A DNA stretch of 5,922 nucleotides from Pedobacter sp. (GCA_030149995.1 JASLGV010000388.1:1-5922); one strand, 5' to 3'. Counted from the first letter of the stretch, positions 1 through 4,773 are shown. Program-made: numbers and translations. Notes: a model not told the origin generated them from the letters alone.

Positions 1-99
1 ATAAATTCTTAGTGGATTGAATTTTAGTACTAAGGATTTGATAAACGACTTAAAATAAACTGAATGGTCGTCTGCCGGGGTTAAAAGGTGTATTTCCAT
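1..99 (-). CDS. Possible N-terminal fragment of a gene leaving the left edge
   Basis: An ATG at 97-99 on the minus strand opens a frame with no stop to the window edge, 33 codons, beginning MEIHLLTPADDHSVYFKSFI. The composition looks protein-like, with mixed hydrophobic and charged residues and a segment reading KSLVLKFNPLRIY. That segment faintly recalls the start of nucleotidyltransferase/HEPN-like proteins common in Bacteroidota, but this is an impression from memory and far too short to rely on. There is no Shine-Dalgarno sequence before the ATG, which is normal in this phylum. An 11-base inverted repeat (3-13 with 29-39, 10 matches) lies inside the frame. It could be a chance open frame. 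If real, it is divergent from the XRE gene at 506, and the 400 bases between them are a shared control region. Confidence 0.3.
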   Translation of the reverse strand, partial: MEIHLLTPADDHSVYFKSFIKSLVLKFNPLRIY

Positions 100-102
100 A
101 TT

Positions 103-132
103 CTCATTTAATTAGTTTACTACTTAAATGAG
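103..132. repeat. Perfect 9-bp inverted repeat (hairpin)
   Basis: CTCATTTAA at 103-111 is matched by TTAAATGAG at 124-132, leaving a 12-base loop. It sits just upstream of the possible minus-strand start at 99. No T-run follows on either strand, so it does not look like a terminator. It may be an operator or part of the structured region that follows. Confidence 0.55.
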
Positions 133-149
133 TCTTGGAGGGTTGGATT

Positions 150-236
150 GATAAATTTGGGGTCTGCCAACCGTGGCGACTAAAAGTTTCTCAGGCCTTA
201 TGTTTTCACGGAATTACAGCAGACCCCAAATCTATC
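150..236. repeat. 18-bp inverted repeat (17 of 18) around a 51-base interior
   Basis: The left arm GATAAATTTGGGGTCTGC (150-167) is matched by GCAGACCCCAAATCTATC (219-236) with one mismatch. This is the longest inverted repeat I found in the window. A second repeat interrupts its interior: 189-207 pairs with 297-311. A smaller pair, GGTTGG (141-146) with CCAACC (167-172), overlaps the left arm and would compete with it for folding. Both arms contain a match to the Bacteroidota -7 element TAnnTTTG, pointing towards each other, but neither has a clear -33 element at the right distance. Possible roles are recombinase or regulator binding sites, an element end, or a structured RNA. The sequence does not decide between them. 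Confidence 0.6.
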
Positions 237-311
237 TTTTGAAATGCAAATATAGCATATCTAAACATAGATTATGGGGATTTCATGCTGCCTTGCGAAA
301 ACGGCCTGAGA
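189..311. repeat. Bulged long-range inverted repeat interleaved with the 150-236 repeat
   Basis: TCTCAGGCC (189-197) and GTTTTC (202-207) on the left are matched by GAAAAC (297-302) and GGCCTGAGA (303-311) on the right: 15 complementary positions with a 4-base bulge, ttat, on the left side. Its left arm lies inside the 150-236 repeat and its right arm outside, so the two cross like a pseudoknot. A further 6-bp pair, CTTGCG (292-297) with CGCAAG (319-324), encloses the right arm, and AATCTAT (229-235) pairs with ATAGATT (267-273). Confidence 0.5.
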
Positions 312-505
312 TAATCGCCGCAAGACTCTTAAAATAATTTTATAAAAAGTATCTAAATCATAATCAATTCTATTTATATAAGCTGATCAAAAAAAATACG
401 GATTACTGAAATCTTCATCCAGAAGTTAATTAGCTCTGATCAAATATAAATAAAAAGAGATATATATGTCACTTTTTGTTTATGTTTTTTTCATTTGTTA
501 GAGAA

Positions 506-751
506 ATGGAAAATACCTTAACGCACGTTGAGCAGTTTGTAGTTGATTTTGTACTTAAAACTAGGATTGAGAAGAAACTTACACAAGAAGATTTGGGTTT
601 TATACTTGGTGTTAGTCGTACATTTATTAATAAAATTGAGAATCGGGAGCACAATGCAAAATATAATCTGAATCATATTAATAAACTTGCCTATCATTGG
701 GGCATCTCTCAACAAGATTTTTTACCTAAAAAAGCTTTTCCAGTTTCGTAA
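506..751 (+). CDS. Small XRE-family helix-turn-helix regulator
   Basis: This 81-residue protein is a single Cro/CI-type DNA-binding domain. The helix-turn-helix core runs from about residue 25 to 50 (TQEDLGFILGVSRTFINKIE), with the usual TQEDLG first helix, the GVSR turn and the recognition helix leading into IENRE. A helical segment follows and ends in ISQQDFLP, a common closing pattern in Bacteroidota members. No catalytic or sensor domain is fused to it. I chose the ATG at 506 because the domain starts shortly after it. An in-frame ATG at 482 or TTG at 476 would add 8 or 10 mostly hydrophobic residues (FFSFV), which do not fit this fold. The gene converges on the relaxase gene with 17-18 bases between the two stops and no hairpin terminator there. 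It may repress the element or the divergent region to its left; its target is not shown. Confidence 0.85.
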   Translation: MENTLTHVEQFVVDFVLKTRIEKKLTQEDLGFILGVSRTFINKIENREHNAKYNLNHINKLAYHWGISQQDFLPKKAFPVS

Positions 752-769
752 AATAAAGAATCTTGTTAA

Positions 770-1765
770 CTATCGACTGAAACCCTGACTTTGATCTACA
801 CCCTTTTTTCTTTTCTTTCGTTTACGCTTCTCGGCTTCATCTATTGAGTTTACATCTGGGGAAACATATACAGGTTCCATCAACAGGCTAAGCAGATCTG
901 CACCTGCTTTAGTTGTTGCACTCATCATATCGGCAACACTTTCAAACAGTCCTGATGCTACATCTTTACTTAAATCATTAAAAAAATTATGCTGTCCGGT
1001 AGGTTGTTTGAATGTGACATCACGTAAAACCTGCATCTGTGCTTTTTGTGTAACTGTACCATTTTTCATAGTGTTGGCGTAAGACAGACTATCTTTTAAT
1101 CCTCTTTCAAAATCAAAAAAATGATCGAACAGGGTTTCACCAGATTGTTTGAATTCTGTACGGTTAAACTGCCCCAATTTTTCAGAGTGTGCCTTATTTT
1201 TACCTTTTGAGGTATTTTGAGGACTTAGTTTGATGCTGTTGGATATGTCCTTACGGCTTACAATGATCTGAATGTGCATTTGATTGCCCGGTTTACGGTC
1301 GCCTTTCTGCTTTGTACCGTTCTTCACTTCTTTGTCTGTGTGACTGTAATAACGGTAATTTTCAAGCTTACCAAACCAAAGTAAATCTTTATGGCTATTG
1401 ATTCCTGGTCTTTTAAAATTGCGGGCATATTCATCCATAACCTGAATAGAAAACTCTTTTAATTTCTCTTTTATACCCTCTTCGCCATATTTGGCTAAGA
1501 GGTGTGCCAGTTCCTTTTGACTTGGGCTAATGTTAATCAGGAAAAATTTAGCATCGTTACGCCCTAGTTTGGCAATGTTGTAGTCAATCTTCATTCTGAC
1601 TTCTTGTCTTCTGATTTCATTGTCTATGCCATTAAACCAACTTTCATGGTCTAAACCTTTGCCTTTTTCCAATTGCAAGTGGTTTTCCTTTTCCAGATAA
1701 TTAACTAGTGCGCCACTACTTCCTTTGTTGTTCCCGGTTTCTGATGCAGTGATGTTTATAAACAT
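770..1765 (-). CDS. DUF5712-type mobilization protein, probable relaxase
   Basis: This 331-residue protein begins MFINITASETGNNKGSSGAL, the opening I associate with the DUF5712 mobilization proteins of Bacteroidota (the partner of BfmA/BtgA). The inferred job is to nick one strand at oriT and pilot it into the recipient. In order it shows: a small N-terminal strand and glycine/serine-rich turn (1-20); helical segments with DEYARNF at 111-117, where Tyr113 is a candidate nucleophile; a basic stretch leading to QMHIQIIVSRKD at 162-173, which resembles the metal-binding strand of HUH relaxases but reads His-Ile-Gln rather than His-x-His; then a helical C-terminal half and a very basic tail at 313-322. 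No helicase or primase domain is attached. The ATG lies 4 bases after the stop of the upstream gene, without a Shine-Dalgarno sequence, so translation is probably coupled. Family is fairly certain; catalytic residues are inferred. Confidence 0.85.
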   Translation of the reverse strand: MFINITASETGNNKGSSGALVNYLEKENHLQLEKGKGLDHESWFNGIDNEIRRQEVRMKIDYNIAKLGRNDAKFFLINISPSQKELAHLLAKYGEEGIKEKLKEFSIQVMDEYARNFKRPGINSHKDLLWFGKLENYRYYSHTDKEVKNGTKQKGDRKPGNQMHIQIIVSRKDISNSIKLSPQNTSKGKNKAHSEKLGQFNRTEFKQSGETLFDHFFDFERGLKDSLSYANTMKNGTVTQKAQMQVLRDVTFKQPTGQHNFFNDLSKDVASGLFESVADMMSATTKAGADLLSLLMEPVYVSPDVNSIDEAEKRKRKKRKKGVDQSQGFSR

Positions 1766-1769
1766 GACG

Positions 1770-2315
1770 TTAAAGGTTTTCTAATGATTTTCGAACATGA
1801 TCCTGTAAATTTTCTTTCTTCTCTTTATTATGCCATTTGATGAGTTCTCTACTGGCAATGTAATAATCTAATATTTCCTTGAAACGGTTTTTTAAAGCGA
1901 TTTTATGATTCAAATGCGTTTGTGTTTTGGCAATGTCTTTATTTAATGAATCAAGCTGTAAAATAATTTGTTTAGTCCATTTTTGATCTTGTAGTGCATA
2001 TTGGCTGATGCCTTCCATGTATTTGGTATGCCCGTATGCAATCTTTATCAGCTTGGCTATATCATTAAGAAACGGTAACAGGAAATCGTTTTCCTGTTTT
2101 TTAACAAAGGAGATGATCCGGGAAATACCGTTTGCAATTTCCTTTTTTAACACATCATCGTTCAGGTCTGTCGGGTCTTTTTTGCTCTTATAGAAATAAT
2201 CGACCATTTGGATAAATAGCAACCGTTTTGTACGTCCAAACTTAAGCGCAAGTTTTTCTATTTTCTCATCCACTGTTACCGGGTAGCGGATGGATTTGAT
2301 ATTGATATCTTCCAT
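1770..2315 (-). CDS. BfmA/BtgA-family mobilization accessory protein
   Basis: This 181-residue protein matches the pattern of BfmA/BtgA mobilization proteins, which bind oriT and help the relaxase. The first 45 residues (YPVTVDEKIEKLALKFGRTK and the helix after it) look like a ribbon-helix-helix or similar small DNA-binding unit. A characteristic segment follows at 67-81, ISFVKKQENDFLLPF, then a long, charged, mostly helical C-terminal part (about 110-181) likely to form a coiled coil. The gene starts 3 bases after the stop of the winged-helix-like gene and ends 4 bases before the relaxase start, so all three are surely on one transcript. No Shine-Dalgarno sequence precedes its ATG, again suggesting coupled translation. 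I left the symbol blank because the family contains several names and the exact orthologue cannot be told by eye. Confidence 0.8.
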   Translation of the reverse strand: MEDINIKSIRYPVTVDEKIEKLALKFGRTKRLLFIQMVDYFYKSKKDPTDLNDDVLKKEIANGISRIISFVKKQENDFLLPFLNDIAKLIKIAYGHTKYMEGISQYALQDQKWTKQIILQLDSLNKDIAKTQTHLNHKIALKNRFKEILDYYIASRELIKWHNKEKKENLQDHVRKSLENL

Positions 2316-2318
2316 ACA

Positions 2319-2645
2319 CTAACCGTTTTTAGTTTCAATAATAAACCTGACCTGAGTTCCCTTTAGCGGATGCCATGAGGGTTTATATTCGATATACCCA
2401 TAGTTGACCAAATCCTTAATGTTTCTATGATAGGTCGCTATGGATTTGATCCTTGAAAAGTGCATTAATTTAGGCCTGCTGACTTGAAATGGTTCTTCTG
2501 ACTGGTTATCATTACTGAAATAAAATAAAGCCATGAAAAGACTGATGTGTGTAGGGAATAAACGTTCATCAGATGCCAGACGTTCAAAATACGCACTTAG
2601 CAGATGTTTAGGCAGGCTGAGGTTATCTATATTGTAGTTCTTCAT
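2319..2645 (-). CDS. Small winged-helix-like protein of the mob operon
   Basis: This 108-residue protein resembles small hypothetical regulators found next to mobilization genes in Bacteroidota elements. Residues about 30-90 fit a winged helix: a helix with HISLFMALFYFSN, then FQVSRPKLMHFSRIKSIATY as a possible helix-turn-helix, then NIKDLVNYGYIEYKPSW and a final strand TQVRFIIET as the wing. The layout recalls replication-initiator or MarR-like winged helices in which a tyrosine-rich turn precedes the wing. It lacks the second half a replication initiator would need, so a DNA-binding regulator or oriT accessory protein is more likely. The start at 2645 is well supported by an AAAGGAG sequence at 2652-2658, six bases upstream and inside the end of the preceding gene. 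A single base separates it from that gene's stop. Function is inferred from context. Confidence 0.7.
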   Translation of the reverse strand: MKNYNIDNLSLPKHLLSAYFERLASDERLFPTHISLFMALFYFSNDNQSEEPFQVSRPKLMHFSRIKSIATYHRNIKDLVNYGYIEYKPSWHPLKGTQVRFIIETKNG

Positions 2646-2646
2646 A

Positions 2647-2907
2647 TTATTCTCCTTTCATGATTTTTTCAATTTCCAATTTATTGTAATACATACTGCC
2701 ACCGATTTTCCGGAAGGGTAATGTTCCGTTGATGCGCAGGTTCTGTAATGTACCGGGTGATATGTTGAGCATCTTTCTGACCTCTGAGCTTTTTAGCCAT
2801 GTTGTTGGCTGACTAGGTTTGTTTTCTCCGATTATCCCTTTCATTTCCTGCATAAACTCTGTTTTGAATTGTTGTAGGTCTTCTATTGTAATGACATCTA
2901 CTTTCAT
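2647..2907 (-). CDS. Excisionase-like helix-turn-helix protein, first gene of the mob operon
   Basis: This 86-residue protein has a MerR/excisionase-type (HTH_17) domain at about 37-83: WLKSSEVRKMLNISPGTLQN carries the helix-turn-helix, followed by the short wing LPFRKIGGSMYYNKLEIEKI. The first 35 residues are a helical, acidic and glutamine-rich leader, probably for oligomerisation. Such proteins act as recombination directionality factors or as transcription regulators in Bacteroidota mobile elements. I chose the ATG at 2907 because AAAGGAG lies at 2913-2919, five bases upstream. A longer in-frame start at 2979 would add 24 residues encoded by the GTATAC palindromes and hairpin of the control region and is unlikely to be real. 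Being first in the operon and directly downstream of paired palindromes, it may control its own operon; that is inference. Confidence 0.8.
   Translation of the reverse strand: MKVDVITIEDLQQFKTEFMQEMKGIIGENKPSQPTTWLKSSEVRKMLNISPGTLQNLRINGTLPFRKIGGSMYYNKLEIEKIMKGE
2652..2658 (-). promoter_or_regulatory. Shine-Dalgarno sequence of the winged-helix-like gene
   Basis: AAAGGAG on the minus strand sits six bases before the ATG at 2645. It forms part of the last codons (Lys-Gly-Glu-stop) of the upstream gene. Strong Shine-Dalgarno sequences are unusual for this phylum, and only two of the minus-strand genes here have one. Confidence 0.7.
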
Positions 2908-2912
2908 AATTG

Positions 2913-2919
2913 CTCCTTT
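2913..2919 (-). promoter_or_regulatory. Shine-Dalgarno sequence deciding the start of the first mob-operon gene
   Basis: AAAGGAG on the minus strand lies five bases before the ATG at 2907 and argues against the upstream in-frame start at 2979. The ten bases AGAAAGGAGC that contain it recur at 3106-3115 with no start codon behind them. Confidence 0.75.
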
Positions 2920-2938
2920 CTGTGATATGATTTTTATT

Positions 2939-3013
2939 GGTATACCGGATGGTATACTATTAATTGCCCTTACGGGCATAGTTTTTAACCAAAGTATACC
3001 CGGAGTATACTTT
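2939..3013. promoter_or_regulatory. Two paired GTATAC palindromes, candidate operator
   Basis: GTATAC occurs at 2940-2945, 2952-2957, 2994-2999 and 3005-3010. The four sites form two pairs with start-to-start spacing of 12 and 11 bases, and the sequence between the members of each pair is nearly the same (CGGATG and CCGGA). The second pair is also a 9-bp inverted repeat, AAAGTATAC (2991-2999) with GTATACTTT (3005-3013). Spacing of about one helical turn fits a dimeric or cooperative DNA-binding protein. The sites precede the mob operon, so either excisionase-like protein or another regulator could bind here. Confidence 0.5.
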
Positions 3014-3042
3014 ACAACCCTTTAGCGATAGCGTAAGGGCAA
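2964..3042. repeat. Perfect 11-bp inverted repeat around the second GTATAC pair
   Basis: TTGCCCTTACG (2964-2974) is matched by CGTAAGGGCAA (3032-3042). Each arm also belongs to a local hairpin: TGCCC/GGGCA at 2965-2978 on the left, and CCCTT/AAGGG at 3018-3039 on the right. The short word GCCCTTAC occurs again at 3150-3157. Repeats of this kind are typical of relaxosome-binding sites and fit an origin of transfer. Confidence 0.6.
2990..3017 (-). promoter_or_regulatory. Candidate promoter of the mob operon
   Basis: On the minus strand a TTG (3015-3017) is followed after 18 bases by TACTTTG at the 2990 end, close to but not exactly the Bacteroidota -33/-7 pattern (TTTG, about 19 bases, TAnnTTTG). 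It would give a leader of about 75 bases before the ATG at 2907. The GTATAC pair at 2994-3010 lies inside it, so a bound protein would block transcription. The match is imperfect and could be chance. Confidence 0.3.
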
Positions 3043-3073
3043 GAAAGTAGGGCTTTGCCCAACTTCCGCTTGC

Positions 3074-3095
3074 TCAGCCCCGAAAAGGGGGCTGA
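3074..3095. repeat. Strong 8-bp GC-rich hairpin
   Basis: TCAGCCCC and GGGGCTGA enclose the loop GAAAAG. It is the most stable simple hairpin in the window and lies in the candidate oriT. Confidence 0.7.
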
Positions 3096-3115
3096 CTTAC
3101 CTAAAGCTCCTTTCT

Positions 3116-3254
3116 ACCGATCTTGACCTATTGGTATTACTTAACCAAAGCCCTTACCTAATTGCTGTAGCCAATGTGATGTACATAGATACATAACTAT
3201 ATAATTGGTTATACCGCTATACAGTTATATTGCTAACTAGATAAATGTGTATTC
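3116..3254. other. AT-rich intergenic stretch upstream of the candidate oriT
   Basis: No gene is visible. It contains the outer copy of the duplicated leader (to 3157) and an imperfect AT-rich inverted repeat, ATAACT (3193-3198) with AGTTAT (3223-3228), around two ATAC words. The easily melted region next to the candidate oriT could help strand opening or hold another promoter. Confidence 0.4.
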
Positions 3255-3557
3255 CTATGAATTGCTGTTTTTGGTTGGGTTGTCTTTGCCATTAGCAACC
3301 CATTCAAGCAACTTGTTTCGGGAAAAAAGTAATTTGCCTGCTGTCTTGGAAAATGGGATTTTCTTTTGCCTGACCAGACCATAGAGTGTAGGTCGTCTGT
3401 AGTTGATCAGTTTGGCCGCTTGTCTGGCATTCAGTAATTGGTCTGTACCAAAGGATTTAATGTCATGTTCGCTGATGACATTTCTAACAGATGTTTCCAT
3501 GATGGCGGAAAGTTCTTCTGTCGATAAAGCTGTAAATAAGATTTTTTGTGTATCCAT
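3255..3557 (-). CDS. Second excisionase-like helix-turn-helix protein
   Basis: This 100-residue protein has an HTH_17-type domain at about 41-87: LLNARQAAKLINYRRPTLYG forms the helix-turn-helix and LVRQKKIPFSKTAGKLLFSR the second helix and wing, closing with NKLLEWV. The first 40 residues are a helical leader (STEELSAIMETSVRNVI) and the last dozen a polar tail (DNPTKNSNS). The domain plan is the same as the first mob-operon protein but the sequences are only distantly alike, so this is not a recent duplicate. Proteins of this type are found beside integrases and mobilization genes in Bacteroidota elements, where they serve as excision factors or regulators. The gene lies 57 bases after the 367-residue protein gene. 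A small inverted repeat, CCATAA (3554-3559) with TTATGG (3567-3572), straddles its start and could be a control site. There is no Shine-Dalgarno sequence. Confidence 0.8.
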   Translation of the reverse strand: MDTQKILFTALSTEELSAIMETSVRNVISEHDIKSFGTDQLLNARQAAKLINYRRPTLYGLVRQKKIPFSKTAGKLLFSRNKLLEWVANGKDNPTKNSNS

Positions 3558-3614
3558 AATATTTCGTTATGGATGCAAAGGAATAGCGCAAAAACAGATA
3601 AATGCGCAATGACA

Positions 3615-4718
3615 TTAATGTAATAATTTATGAATTTTAAGGATGCTTAACATTTCCTCGACATGTGGGTTCTGGTCGATGCTGTTTTTTAATACTTCTA
3701 TTCCTTTTGGGGCATAAGTTGCCAGTACACTTTTAATGCTTTCAAGTTCTGAGGTTGCAAATGCAGAAAAATAGCGTTTCAGCATTGCAACGTATGTAAT
3801 CTGATTGGTACCCCTGTAAAAATTTCGGTTCAAATTATAACAACAATACATAAGGGCAATCAACACATTCCGTATATCACCTCGGGGAACTGTTTTGACG
3901 GGTAGTTCAGTTGTAGTCTTAAAAACATCTGGAAAAGCACCCGAAGAAAACATTGTACCGAGGTAGTTTTCAAGTTCGTCCTTTTGAAAAATTCGCTGTT
4001 GAATTCCTTTGGACGTAGTGATCGGTTCTGTTAATACCCGCCATATTTTTTTGATCTCTGTAACATCGCAATAGATTTCAATCCGTTCTGGCTCTGAATT
4101 TTGGTCTTTTACGTCCGTTTTAACAGTCAAAGTCTCCATTGAGATATTTGAGATACGTTCGTTTTTTGTCTTTGTTGTGGCACTGGACAATGCCATTAAA
4201 TTATTGATTTCTACAAATCCAAGATATAAGTTTGCCTGAATGTAGCCCAGATTGTAAAATAGTTCTTTATCAAGTTCGCTGTCGAAATAAAGAAAATCTA
4301 GGCAGTATAAACAGAAATTACGCAAATACTCTATTTTATGGTCATGGGATAGAGTATTATAAGATATTCCAATGTTGTCTTTGAAATCTGTTATTCCACA
4401 GCGATAACCGTCCAAGAAGATTTTTAATAACTGTTCCTTTGCTTCAAAATTCCAACCAGGGTAATAATCAATATGGTAATCAGATAAGGTTGCTTCTGTA
4501 GTTTGGAAAAAATCAAATAATTCTTCATCACTAATAAAATAAGCTTGATTATTTTTCCGCAACTCTCTAAATGGAAAATAGCCAATGCGTTCAATCAGTT
4601 TAAAACGGTTATCATTCTTACTAATCAATTCGCCATTTTTTCTTACAATACCAGTCTTTAATTCATTATAGATATGACCTGAATAGGGACTGAAATTTTT
4701 GAGATTGGGAAAGAACAT
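3615..4718 (-). CDS. Unrecognised 367-residue protein of the mobile element
   Basis: I do not recognise this protein. It is soluble-looking: no signal peptide, no membrane segment and no nucleotide-binding or metal-binding motif is visible. The N-terminal part holds GYFPFRELRKNNQAYFISDE (about 47-66), then an aromatic-rich stretch SDYHIDYYPGWNF. The middle (about 120-180) is helical and rich in tyrosine and leucine (NFCLYCLDFLYFDSELDKEL). A polar linker near 185-215 separates a C-terminal half with VTEIKKIWRVL, an ELPVKT-VPRGDIRN segment, a helical IALMYCCYNLNRNFY, and a final helical block ending KIHKLLH. RteC-type regulators occupy a similar place in Bacteroides conjugative transposons, but the expected RteC C-terminal helix-turn-helix pattern is not evident. 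Its position upstream of an excisionase-like gene suggests a role in element control or in the integration cycle. A sigma-70-like promoter lies just upstream. Confidence 0.75.
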   Translation of the reverse strand: MFFPNLKNFSPYSGHIYNELKTGIVRKNGELISKNDNRFKLIERIGYFPFRELRKNNQAYFISDEELFDFFQTTEATLSDYHIDYYPGWNFEAKEQLLKIFLDGYRCGITDFKDNIGISYNTLSHDHKIEYLRNFCLYCLDFLYFDSELDKELFYNLGYIQANLYLGFVEINNLMALSSATTKTKNERISNISMETLTVKTDVKDQNSEPERIEIYCDVTEIKKIWRVLTEPITTSKGIQQRIFQKDELENYLGTMFSSGAFPDVFKTTTELPVKTVPRGDIRNVLIALMYCCYNLNRNFYRGTNQITYVAMLKRYFSAFATSELESIKSVLATYAPKGIEVLKNSIDQNPHVEEMLSILKIHKLLH

Positions 4719-4738
4719 GGACGATTAACTAAATTAAA

Positions 4739-4768
4739 ATAATAGACAATTTATTTAAGGTTAGTCAA
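4739..4768 (-). promoter_or_regulatory. Candidate promoter of the 367-residue protein gene
   Basis: On the minus strand TTGACT (4763-4768) and TATTAT (4739-4744) are separated by 18 bases, with the ATG 20 bases further on. This resembles a sigma-70 promoter more than the usual Bacteroidota TAnnTTTG type. Confidence 0.4.
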
Positions 4769-4773
4769 GTAAC

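Larger units (their letters stand above)
100..505. other. Gene-free, inverted-repeat-rich intergenic region
   Basis: No open frame of meaningful size is visible on either strand. The left two thirds (103-324) hold the nested and crossing inverted repeats listed separately. The right third (about 330-475) is very AT-rich and carries two similar stretches, AGCTGATCAAA near 380 and AGCTCTGATCAAA near 432, which may be control sites for the XRE gene at 506. A 12-codon frame starts at the ATG at 466 and ends at 501, just before the XRE start; it could be a leader peptide or chance. No tRNA or recognised RNA gene was found. The region could hold an attachment site or element boundary, but a single window without the integrase or the second end cannot show this. 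Confidence 0.5.
2960..3115. other. Candidate origin of transfer (oriT)
   Basis: This segment lies non-coding and immediately ahead of the mob operon, the common place for oriT. It is GC-richer than the flanks and dense in inverted repeats: the 11-bp repeat 2964-2974/3032-3042, the hairpin GGGC-TTT-GCCC at 3050-3060, and a strong 8-bp stem TCAGCCCC (3074-3081) with GGGGCTGA (3088-3095) closing a 6-base loop. No T-run follows the last stem on the minus strand, so it is not a terminator for the gene ending at 3255. I cannot point to a nick site. The assignment rests on position and structure, not on a match to a known oriT. Confidence 0.5.
2912..3157. repeat. Partial duplication of the mob-operon leader
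   Basis: Four short words occur once near the operon start and again about 150-195 bases upstream of it: GCTCCTTTCT (2912-2921 and 3106-3115), ATTGGTAT (2936-2943 and 3130-3137), TTAACCAAAG (2985-2994 and 3141-3150) and GCCCTTAC (2966-2973 and 3150-3157). The first two keep an identical offset of 24 bases in both copies, which is hard to explain by chance. The last two are rearranged. The outer copy carries the ribosome-binding sequence but no start codon. Confidence 0.5.

Noticed and set aside
150..311. Retron-type non-coding RNA (msr-msd)
   Set aside because: The inverted repeats suggested it, but no reverse transcriptase gene is in the window and the crossing arrangement does not match the simple a1/a2 end pairing.
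1..505. tRNA, tmRNA or CRISPR array
   Set aside because: No cloverleaf, no tRNA-like TTC-loop pattern with CCA end, no tmRNA ends, and no regularly spaced direct repeats.
469..715. Two minus-strand open frames of 61 and 65 codons
   Set aside because: Both are antisense to the XRE gene, whose helix-turn-helix is clear.
2008..2193. Plus-strand open frame of 61 codons
   Set aside because: It lies entirely antisense to the BfmA/BtgA-type gene, has no recognisable features and is a shadow of it.
2647..2979. Longer version of the first mob-operon gene (110 residues)
   Set aside because: The extra 24 residues are encoded by palindromes and a hairpin, and a good ribosome-binding site supports the ATG at 2907.
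2819..3025. Plus-strand open frame of 68 codons
   Set aside because: It overlaps the excisionase-like gene in antisense and then runs through the palindromic control region; cysteine- and isoleucine-rich content is typical of an antisense shadow.
3074..3095. Intrinsic terminator for the gene ending at 3255
   Set aside because: The hairpin is strong, but no T-run follows on the minus strand and it lies 160 bases beyond the stop.
3403..3612. Plus-strand open frame of 69 codons
   Set aside because: It is antisense to the second excisionase-like gene, which has a clear domain.
3615..4718. RteC-family assignment for the 367-residue protein
   Set aside because: Position and neighbours fit, but I could not see the expected C-terminal helix-turn-helix pattern and the length is greater than I would expect.
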